The position numbers and the translations under genes are program-made. The notes under the pieces are model-generated. The model was not told where the DNA came from. It did no database searches and saw nothing but the letters and a program-made list of their open reading frames with translations. From contig DOUW01000459.1 in NCBI GenBank assembly GCA_003520365.1, forward strand, positions 1 through 5,291: 5,291 nucleotides of DNA, written 5' to 3'. Every line of letters starts with the position of its first letter. Position 1 is the first letter of the stretch. Positions 1 through 5,291 of the stretch are shown in pieces. This stretch comes from Massilia sp. (GTDB lineage Bacteria > Pseudomonadota > Gammaproteobacteria > Burkholderiales > Burkholderiaceae_D).

Positions 1-1163
1 GGGGCGCCATCGCGCAGGGTTGCCGCGACCAGGCCGTCGCCCTGCCCGTGGCACACCACCCGGTTGCGCCCGCTCGACTTGGCCAGGTACAGCGCCTCGT
101 CGGCGCGGCCGATGGCGCTGCCGATGCTCTCGCCCATGCGGAACTCGGCGACCCCGATCGAGACCGTCAGCGAGATTTCGCTGGGACCGTCCATGCAGCG
201 CAGCCTGGCGATCGCGGCGCGCACGCGCTCGGCCAGCACCAGCGCGTCGCAGGCTGGCGTCTCGGGCAGCATCAGCAGGAATTCCTCGCCGCCGTAGCGC
301 CCGAAGCTGTCGCTGGCGCGCACCTGCCCTTGCACGATCCGGGAAAAGTCGCGCAGTACGGTGTCGCCGGCGCTATGGCCGTAGGTGTCGTTGATGCGCT
401 TGAAAAAATCGATGTCGAGCAGGCACAGGCAGAATGCGCGGCTGGTGCGGTCGCTGCGCTCCTTTTCGCGCTCGATCAGGCTGATCAGGTAGCGGCGGTT
501 GTGCACGCCCGTCAGTTCGTCGCGGATCGCCAGTTCGTTGATCGTGCCCAGCGCCTGCTCGAGCTTGACGAAGCCCTGGGTCTTGGTCAGCTCGAACAGC
601 AGCGCGAAGACCAGCACCACGACGAACAGGCCGAGATGGCAGACCAGGTAGAGCAGCGCCATGTCGGTGACCGGGTGCTGCGGGAGCGCATGGCCGCCCA
701 CCCCCAGCATATAGATCAGGCTGGCCGCGCCGCAGCTCATCGCCAGCCAGAACAGCGCGCTCCAGATGCCGCCGAGGAAGGTCGCGACCAGGGGGCCGGT
801 GACCAGCCAGCTGGCGGTCGGCGCGCTGATCCCGCCCAGGTTGTAGCTCAGCCAGGTGAAATTGAAGAACAGCGCGCACAGGAACAGTTCGCGCGCGGCG
901 CCGATGCTGCCGCTGACGCGCAGCAGCACGGGCGAGGTGAGCATGAAGGCACAGCACAGCAGGATCTCGGTGGCGGCCGCGCCGAAGCCCAGCAGGTAAT
1001 AGGCCAGCGCATAGAAGGGCCCGGCGGTGGCCGCCAGCAGCGCGGCGTTCACCACGTTTTCGGCGCGCGTGAGCGTCGCCGCCTGCTGTTGCAGGCCGGC
1101 GGGAATGAACCAGTGGGTCGCAGCCAGGTAACGGCCGCTCCAGCGCGCGGAGGTACTGTTCAT
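1..1163 (-). CDS. Membrane-anchored GGDEF diguanylate cyclase, 3' end cut by window edge
   Basis: Predicted to make cyclic-di-GMP from two GTP at the inner membrane. Reading from ATG at 1163 gives 387 codons with no stop before base 1, so the extreme C-terminus is missing. Residues about 36-193 are hydrophobic and form roughly five or six membrane segments (for example 36-59, 64-82, 92-110, 117-152, 167-191), an integral sensor region I cannot assign to a named family. A short helix (about 195-213) leads into the GGDEF domain (about 212-372). Visible motifs are RDELTG (214-219) with HNRR (221-224), DIDFFKRIND (250-259) with the metal-binding aspartates, and RYGGEEF with the active-site GGEEF at 291-295. 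An RxxD motif (RASD, 282-285) lies exactly five residues before GGEEF, the classical inhibitory I-site, so product feedback is expected. No EAL domain is seen. The start is the first ATG after an in-frame TGA upstream, but no good Shine-Dalgarno precedes it (CCGCCTCTGCCTCC). It is divergent from the hybrid kinase. Function is confident; ligand and exact start are not. Confidence 0.93.
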   Translation of the reverse strand, partial: MNSTSARWSGRYLAATHWFIPAGLQQQAATLTRAENVVNAALLAATAGPFYALAYYLLGFGAAATEILLCCAFMLTSPVLLRVSGSIGAARELFLCALFFNFTWLSYNLGGISAPTASWLVTGPLVATFLGGIWSALFWLAMSCGAASLIYMLGVGGHALPQHPVTDMALLYLVCHLGLFVVVLVFALLFELTKTQGFVKLEQALGTINELAIRDELTGVHNRRYLISLIEREKERSDRTSRAFCLCLLDIDFFKRINDTYGHSAGDTVLRDFSRIVQGQVRASDSFGRYGGEEFLLMLPETPACDALVLAERVRAAIARLRCMDGPSEISLTVSIGVAEFRMGESIGSAIGRADEALYLAKSSGRNRVVCHGQGDGLVAATLRDGA

Positions 1164-1393
1164 GGAGGCAGAGGCGGCGGGCAGCCGCCTTGGCGAAGTC
1201 AGTCCAAAGGCGAGTGTATGCAGGAAATTTCCTACTGGACTTATTCTGGCGCAGACAGAAGACGCGTTTGACGGGCCGAACCCGCGCCATGTGCACCGAC
1301 GGCCGGGTTGTCATTTTTAAAATTATTCTCCAGAACACCAAGGATGGTCGGATTGGCATAAAATCCGGCGTTTTCAACTTGCGGGAAATCGCG
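1164..1393. promoter_or_regulatory. Divergent intergenic control region between cyclase and kinase
   Basis: This 230-bp gap must hold the promoters of both divergent genes. Against the GC-rich surroundings it contains an AT-rich patch (about 1311-1328), including ATTTTTAAAAT at 1313-1323, and a second small patch at 1357-1364 (CATAAAAT). Possible elements for the plus-strand kinase are TTGTCA (1308-1313, five of six with the -35 consensus) and TAAAAT (1359-1364, five of six with the -10 consensus). They are not spaced as a pair, and neither has a good partner at 16-18 bp. No textbook promoter can be named for the minus-strand cyclase either. A perfect palindrome lies at 1222-1233. No riboswitch or small RNA is recognised. 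That the region is regulatory follows from gene arrangement and base composition; the precise elements are unproven. Confidence 0.55.
1222..1233. promoter_or_regulatory. Perfect 12-bp palindrome AGGAAATTTCCT, candidate operator
   Basis: AGGAAATTTCCT reads identically on both strands and lies 59 bp upstream of the cyclase start, inside the divergent intergenic region. Symmetry breaks at the next base pair (C1221/A1234). A perfect AT-centred palindrome in a promoter region suits binding of a dimeric regulator, but the site occurs once and no regulator is encoded in view. I do not recognise it as a known operator. Confidence 0.3.
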
Positions 1394-4312
1394 ATGTCAA
1401 CGGCCTCGCCTTTGCTGTCCACCCTGGAAGCCAACCTCACCTCGACGCTGGTTGCGAAAATCCGCGACTTTGCGATCTTCATGCTTTCGCCCGAAGGCCG
1501 CGTCGCCACCTGGAATGCAGGCGCCGAGCGCGCCAAGGGCTATGCGGCCGCGGACATCATCGGCCGCTCCTTCGAGTGCTTCTACACCGAGGAAGACCGG
1601 GCGGCCGGGGTGCCGCGCCAGGCCCTGGCGACCGCGCAAGCCGAAGGCATCTTCGAAACCACGGGCTGGCGCGTGCGCAAGGACGGCACGCGCTTCTGGG
1701 CCCACGTCGTCATCGATCCGCTCTACGACGACAACGGCGCCCTGATCGGTTTCGGCAAGATCACCCGCGACGTCACCCACACGCGCGACGCGCGCGAACG
1801 CGAAATGCGCGCCCAGGACGCCCTGCTCCAGGCGCGCACCGAACAGAGCCGCCACCTGCTGCGCCTGGTCGAGCAGGCCCCGGGCTTCGTCTGCTTCTTC
1901 CGCGGCCCCGGCCACGTGTACGAACTGCAGAACGAATCGCACCACCGGCTCGCCGGCTACCGCGACATCATCGGCAAGCCGGTGCGCGAGGCCCTGCCCG
2001 AACTGGAGGGCCAGGGTTTCTTCGAACTGCTCGACGGCGTCTACACTTCCGGCAAGCCGCACGTCGGCCGCGGCATGCCGCTGGCCGTGCGCGGTACCGA
2101 TGGCCGCGTGGTCGACAGCTACATCGACTTCGTCTACCAGCCCATCCTCGACGAGAACGGCGAGGTGCTCGGCATCTTCTCGCAGGGCAGCGACGTCACC
2201 GAGCAGGTCCTCAACACCCGCTACCTGGCCGAGAAGCAGGCCGAGCTAGAGCAGACCATCGTCGCCCGCACCGAAGCCCTCGAGGATGCGCGCCGTGCGC
2301 TGGCGCTGGCCAACGAACTCCAGCTGAGCAATTCCTTCTTCCAGAGCCTGTTCGAACAGGCTCCCGGCTTTATCTGCGTGCTCAAGGGACCTGCGCACGT
2401 CTTCGAACTGGCCAACCACGCCTACCGCAACCTGACCGGCAACCGCGACCTGATCGGCAGGAGCGTGCGCGAAGCGCTGCCCGACGCCGACGGCCAGGGT
2501 TTCTTCGAGCTGCTGGACAAGGTATACCAGTCCGGCATTCCCGTGGTCGGCCAAAGCGTCCAGCTCGAGCTGCGGGAGGGCCCCGGCAAGCTCGTGACTC
2601 GTTACATCGACTTCGTCTACCAGCCCATCTTGAACGCGCAGGGCGCGGCGGTCGGCATCTTCGTGCAGGGCACCGACGTCACCAAGCAGAAGCGGGCCCA
2701 GGACGAAGTGCAGAAATACCAGAAGGGCCTCGAGAGCCTGGTCGAAGAGCGCACCGCCGAACTGCAGACGGCGCAGGCCGCGCTGCAGCATTCGCAGAAG
2801 CTGGAGGCGATCGGCAAGCTGACCGGCGGCGTGGCCCACGACTTCAACAACATCCTCCAGGTCATCGGCGGCAACCTGCAGCTGCTGCGCGACGCCGCCG
2901 CGCACGACCAGCAGGCGCTGCGCCAGTTCGATACCGCGCTCGGCGCGGTCGAGCGCGGCGCGAAACTCGCTTCGCAGCTGCTCGCTTTTGCCCGCCGCCA
3001 GCCGCTGCAGCCGGTGGTGGTCAACCCGGCCCGCATCGTCCAGCAGATGGACGAACTGCTGCGCCGGGCCCTGGGCGAGACCGTCGCCGTCGAGACGATC
3101 CGCGGCGGCGGCCTGTGGAACACCTGCGTCGACCCCTACCAGCTCGAGAACGTCATCCTGAACCTGGCGATCAACGCGCGCGACGCGATGCCCGGTGGCG
3201 GCAAGCTGACGATCGAACTGGGCAACGCCATGCTCGACGACGAGTACGTGGCCACGCATCACGACCTCACGCCGGGCCAGTACGTCCTGATCGCGGTGTC
3301 GGACAACGGCTGCGGCATGAGCCGCGATGTGCTCGAGCGCGCCTGCGAGCCCTTCTTCACGACCAAGCCGGAAGGCCGCGGCACCGGCCTTGGGCTGTCG
3401 ATGGCCTATGGCTTCGTGAAGCAGACCGGCGGCCATTTCAAGATCTACAGCGAGCCCGGTCACGGCACCACCATCAAGATGTACTTCCCGCGCTCCTGGA
3501 AGGCCGAGGTGAGCGAGCCGATCGTCAAGAGCATCCCCGCCACCGGCGGCAGCGAGTCCATCCTGGTGGTCGAGGACGATCCCGCGGTCCAGGCGACGGT
3601 GGTGGAAATGCTGCGCAGCCTGGGCTACAAGGTGGTCAAGGCGGACAATGCGGCGGACGCGCTGGCGATCCTGAACAGCGGCATGCCGATCGACCTGCTG
3701 TTCACCGACGTCGTCATGCCGGGCGAGATGCGCAGCCCGGAACTGGCGCGCCAGGCACGCCTGATCAATCCGGGCATCGAGGTGCTGTTCACCTCGGGCT
3801 ATACGCAAAATGCGATCGTCCACGGCGGCAAGCTCGACGCCGGCGTGCAGCTGCTGTCCAAGCCCTACGGGCGCGACCAGCTGGCGCGCAAGGTGCGCCA
3901 GATGCTGTCGCAACCCGCGGGCGGATCGCCTCCTGCGCCAGAGAGCGCGCCGGTCAGTCCGCTGGAACAGGTCGAGGCGACCCGGCGCGTGCTGTTCGTC
4001 GACGACGATCCGGACCTGCTCACCATGAGCTGTTCGGTCCTCGAGATGCTGAACCAGCGCGTCGACGGCGCCGCCAGCCCGGCCGAGGCCCTGGCCCTGC
4101 TCGAGCGCAATCAGTACGACGTCCTGATCACCGACTACGAGCTGCCGGGAATGAACGGCGTCGAGCTCGCGCGCCGCGCCAAGGCAGCCCGACCCCGGCT
4201 GAAGCTCGTGATCGCCTCGGGCTACGGACAGGTGGAAGGCGCCGCCGGGATCGGCGCACTCAGCCTGCCGAAGCCCTTCTCGCTCGACGACCTGAAGCGC
4301 ATCCTGGATTAG
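1394..4312 (+). CDS. Soluble hybrid sensor histidine kinase: PAS-PAS-PAS-HisKA-HATPase-REC-REC
   Basis: A 972-residue cytosolic hybrid kinase that should sense a signal through PAS domains, autophosphorylate on histidine and pass phosphate to its own receivers and perhaps onward. Order: PAS1 about 22-127; PAS2 about 154-271; PAS3 about 315-432; helical, probably coiled-coil linkers at about 129-156, 272-313 and 431-476; HisKA with phospho-acceptor H482 in GGVAHDFNN; ATPase domain with N-box NLAINARDA (590-598), G1 box DNGCGM (637-642), EPFFTTK (652-658) and G2 box GRGTGLGLS (661-669); REC1 with E727/D728/D729, phospho-acceptor D772, S801 and K823; a Pro/Ala/Ser linker about 840-860; REC2 with D870-D872, phospho-acceptor D914, S942 and K960. 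All catalytic positions look intact. There is no membrane segment or signal peptide. PAS1 lacks the LOV cysteine motif (it reads GRSFECFY), so it is not an obvious flavin photoreceptor. Start: ATG 1394 has a modest GGGA (1383-1386) seven bases upstream. The frame stays open further upstream (ATG 1289, TTG 1190), but that DNA is AT-rich and reads as non-coding. No output domain is fused, so a separate partner is expected. Confidence 0.95.
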   Translation: MSTASPLLSTLEANLTSTLVAKIRDFAIFMLSPEGRVATWNAGAERAKGYAAADIIGRSFECFYTEEDRAAGVPRQALATAQAEGIFETTGWRVRKDGTRFWAHVVIDPLYDDNGALIGFGKITRDVTHTRDAREREMRAQDALLQARTEQSRHLLRLVEQAPGFVCFFRGPGHVYELQNESHHRLAGYRDIIGKPVREALPELEGQGFFELLDGVYTSGKPHVGRGMPLAVRGTDGRVVDSYIDFVYQPILDENGEVLGIFSQGSDVTEQVLNTRYLAEKQAELEQTIVARTEALEDARRALALANELQLSNSFFQSLFEQAPGFICVLKGPAHVFELANHAYRNLTGNRDLIGRSVREALPDADGQGFFELLDKVYQSGIPVVGQSVQLELREGPGKLVTRYIDFVYQPILNAQGAAVGIFVQGTDVTKQKRAQDEVQKYQKGLESLVEERTAELQTAQAALQHSQKLEAIGKLTGGVAHDFNNILQVIGGNLQLLRDAAAHDQQALRQFDTALGAVERGAKLASQLLAFARRQPLQPVVVNPARIVQQMDELLRRALGETVAVETIRGGGLWNTCVDPYQLENVILNLAINARDAMPGGGKLTIELGNAMLDDEYVATHHDLTPGQYVLIAVSDNGCGMSRDVLERACEPFFTTKPEGRGTGLGLSMAYGFVKQTGGHFKIYSEPGHGTTIKMYFPRSWKAEVSEPIVKSIPATGGSESILVVEDDPAVQATVVEMLRSLGYKVVKADNAADALAILNSGMPIDLLFTDVVMPGEMRSPELARQARLINPGIEVLFTSGYTQNAIVHGGKLDAGVQLLSKPYGRDQLARKVRQMLSQPAGGSPPAPESAPVSPLEQVEATRRVLFVDDDPDLLTMSCSVLEMLNQRVDGAASPAEALALLERNQYDVLITDYELPGMNGVELARRAKAARPRLKLVIASGYGQVEGAAGIGALSLPKPFSLDDLKRILD
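1871..2689 (+). repeat. Tandem duplicated PAS domain (PAS2 1871-2206, PAS3 2354-2689) within the hybrid kinase
   Basis: Residues 160-271 and 321-432 of the kinase align without gaps over 112 positions with 66 identities (about 59 percent by my hand count). Both begin EQAPGF and both contain VREALP, GQGFFELLD and YIDFVYQPIL. The repeat period is exactly 161 residues (483 bp). At DNA level, 27 bases are identical between 2120-2146 and 2603-2629. PAS1 shows no such closeness. This indicates an intragenic duplication of a PAS-plus-linker unit, with the linkers (272-313 and the end of PAS1) less alike. Confidence 0.9.
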
Positions 4313-4336
4313 CCGGCAGCAGCGCCCCCCTGCATT
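4313..4336. other. 24-bp convergent gap between kinase and reductase, no clear terminator
   Basis: The stop codons of the kinase (TAG, 4310-4312) and the reductase (TGA on minus, 4337-4339) are separated by only 24 bases. GCCGGC at 4312-4317 is a 6-bp palindrome, but there is no stem-loop followed by a T-tract on either strand. Any terminator would have to be Rho-dependent or lie within coding sequence. Confidence 0.6.
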
Positions 4337-5291
4337 TCAAGGCAACTGTTTGGCGGCCCGCAGCCGCGCGATGGCACGCTCGATCGTGGCCTCGGTCTCG
4401 ACCGCCTCGGTAAAGCCGGCGCGGCGGATCTTGCCCATGTCCGAGACCATGTCGAATTCGGTATTGAAGACGAAGTCGCCGAACCACCAGCCGACCAGCT
4501 TCTCGTAAGGCAGGGTCCGCAGGCCATGCCGCTCCGCGAGGCGCGACCAGGCCGCGCCCTGCAAGGGCATCTGCTTCGCCAGCGAGAAAGGCTGGACCGG
4601 GCCGGCTTCCATTCCGAAGGCCGCGGCCACCCGGCGCCAGATGCGCTCCCAGCGGAAAGGCTCGTTGACCAGGTTGAAGGCTTCGCCGCGCGCCGCCGGG
4701 TCGAGCGCGGCCCAGACGCTGGCGCGTGCCATCCAGTCGGCATCCGTGGTCTGGGCCAGCACGCCGGAATACACCTTGTGCGTGCCCGGAAAGCGCAGCG
4801 GCACGCCCGCTTCCTTGCTGAGCGCGGCGAACACGCCCATCACCATCACGATGTTCATCGGGTTGCCGGCGATGTCGCCGACCACCACGTCCGGGCGCAG
4901 GATGGCCCACTCGAAGTCGCCCGCGGCGGCGCGCTCGCGCAGCAGGTCTTCCTGCACATAATAGAAGTTCGGCGTCATGTGGCGCGGATCGTCCTCGTAG
5001 AACGGCGCCTGGGTCGGGCCCAGGTGCACGCCGTAGACCTTGGCGCCCTGGTAATGCACCACCCGCTGCAGCGGCGCGCCGACCGCCTTCAGGCCGTCGA
5101 GCAGGTTGCGCAGCATGCCGCCGTTGATCCGCTCCTCGTCGAGCAGGTCGGCGCCGCCCTTGAGCGCCGCATAGAACACGTGGGTGGTGTCGCGCGCGGC
5201 CTGCAGCGCCTGCGCGGTGGCGGCAGCGTCGAGCAGGTCGACCTTGATCGTCTCGACGCCGTCCACGAAAGTGCGCGGCAAGGCGCGCACC
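4337..5291 (-). CDS. SDR-family NAD(P)-dependent reductase, PRISE (progesterone 5-beta-reductase/iridoid synthase)-like, 5' end cut
   Basis: Predicted soluble NAD(P)H-dependent enone reductase of the extended short-chain dehydrogenase superfamily; the natural substrate cannot be told from sequence. The visible 317 residues resemble plant progesterone 5-beta-reductase-type proteins in several places: GAKVYG (82-87) at the position of the catalytic lysine segment (K84 here), the family signature NFYYVQED (108-115) carrying the catalytic tyrosine (probably Y110), LRPDVVVGD (131-139), the GWWFGDF block (267-273), and a C-terminus in which an M-x-K-x-x-x-x-GF-like stretch (285-293) precedes a helix and a terminal ...LP. 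Members are usually about 350-390 residues, so roughly 35-70 N-terminal residues are missing. These would include the glycine-rich Rossmann motif, and its absence here is a window effect rather than decay. The first visible codon is GTG (valine), which should not be taken as the start. The gene is convergent with the kinase and shows no functional link to it. Family call is good; reaction is inferred. Confidence 0.85.
   Translation of the reverse strand, partial: VRALPRTFVDGVETIKVDLLDAAATAQALQAARDTTHVFYAALKGGADLLDEERINGGMLRNLLDGLKAVGAPLQRVVHYQGAKVYGVHLGPTQAPFYEDDPRHMTPNFYYVQEDLLRERAAAGDFEWAILRPDVVVGDIAGNPMNIVMVMGVFAALSKEAGVPLRFPGTHKVYSGVLAQTTDADWMARASVWAALDPAARGEAFNLVNEPFRWERIWRRVAAAFGMEAGPVQPFSLAKQMPLQGAAWSRLAERHGLRTLPYEKLVGWWFGDFVFNTEFDMVSDMGKIRRAGFTEAVETEATIERAIARLRAAKQLP

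Noticed and set aside
48..1271. A 407-codon plus-strand open frame opposite the cyclase
   Set aside because: The product is rich in Gln, His, Ala and Glu without domain signatures, while the opposite strand encodes a complete GGDEF domain with membrane segments.
1353..1368. Possible sigma-54 promoter (TGGCAT followed by CCGG)
   Set aside because: The -24-like TGGCAT is present, but the -12 element does not match TTGC at the required spacing, so the match is not convincing.
1190..1393. N-terminal extension of the kinase from TTG 1190 or ATG 1289
   Set aside because: The extension has no ribosome binding site, covers AT-rich promoter-like DNA and would remove most of the divergent control region. 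ATG 1394 is followed directly by sequence leading into PAS1.
373..1536. A 387-codon minus-strand open frame overlapping the cyclase and the kinase start
   Set aside because: It reads the cyclase in the wrong frame (Arg/Ala-rich) and crosses the divergent promoter region; the neighbouring frame gives the true GGDEF protein.
1470..1780. PAS1 as a LOV blue-light sensor
   Set aside because: The conserved flavin-adduct cysteine motif (NCRFLQ type) is absent; the equivalent region reads GRSFECFYTEED.
2246..3913. A 555-codon open frame antisense to the hybrid kinase
   Set aside because: It lies opposite a gene with all kinase motifs intact, and its product is His/Arg/Ala/Asp/Gln-rich low-complexity sequence with no recognisable domain. 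This is the usual mirror of G/C-rich third codon positions.
4313..4336. Possible bidirectional terminator between the convergent genes
   Set aside because: Only the short GCCGGC palindrome is present, with no adequate stem, loop or T-tract.
1576..4413. A 945-codon plus-strand open frame overlapping the kinase in another frame
   Set aside because: The product is Arg/Ala/Pro/Gly-rich throughout with no motifs, typical of an off-frame reading of GC-rich coding DNA; the kinase frame has every catalytic motif.

Overview
The window is GC-rich chromosomal DNA with G/C-dominated third codon positions. It carries three protein genes and one AT-richer divergent promoter region. Gene content, codon use and protein style suggest a betaproteobacterium of the Burkholderiales, perhaps Massilia-like (Oxalobacteraceae). 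That assignment is inference from general appearance, because no rRNA or other marker gene is present.

Layout: positions 1-1163 (minus) hold a membrane-anchored GGDEF diguanylate cyclase whose last few codons and stop lie beyond the left edge. Positions 1164-1393 are a 230-bp divergent intergenic region with an AT-rich patch and a perfect 12-bp palindrome. Positions 1394-4312 (plus) hold a 972-residue soluble hybrid histidine kinase with three PAS domains, a HisKA/HATPase core and two C-terminal receiver domains. After a 24-bp gap, 4337-5291 (minus) hold a convergent SDR-family reductase of the progesterone 5-beta-reductase/iridoid synthase-like (PRISE) type. Its N-terminal NAD(P)-binding segment is cut off by the right edge.

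How the genes may work together: the cyclase and the kinase are both signalling proteins and share one divergent control region, so co-regulation or a common pathway (phosphorelay plus cyclic-di-GMP) is possible but not shown. The kinase has no DNA-binding or cyclase output domain of its own and must act through a partner. The reductase is convergent and looks metabolically unrelated.

The most distinctive feature is that PAS domains 2 and 3 of the kinase are an ungapped tandem duplication (66 of 112 residues identical, repeat period 161 residues). I found no convincing mobile element, CRISPR array, RNA gene, terminator or clearly new system. The window looks like an ordinary signalling locus with a few points worth checking.
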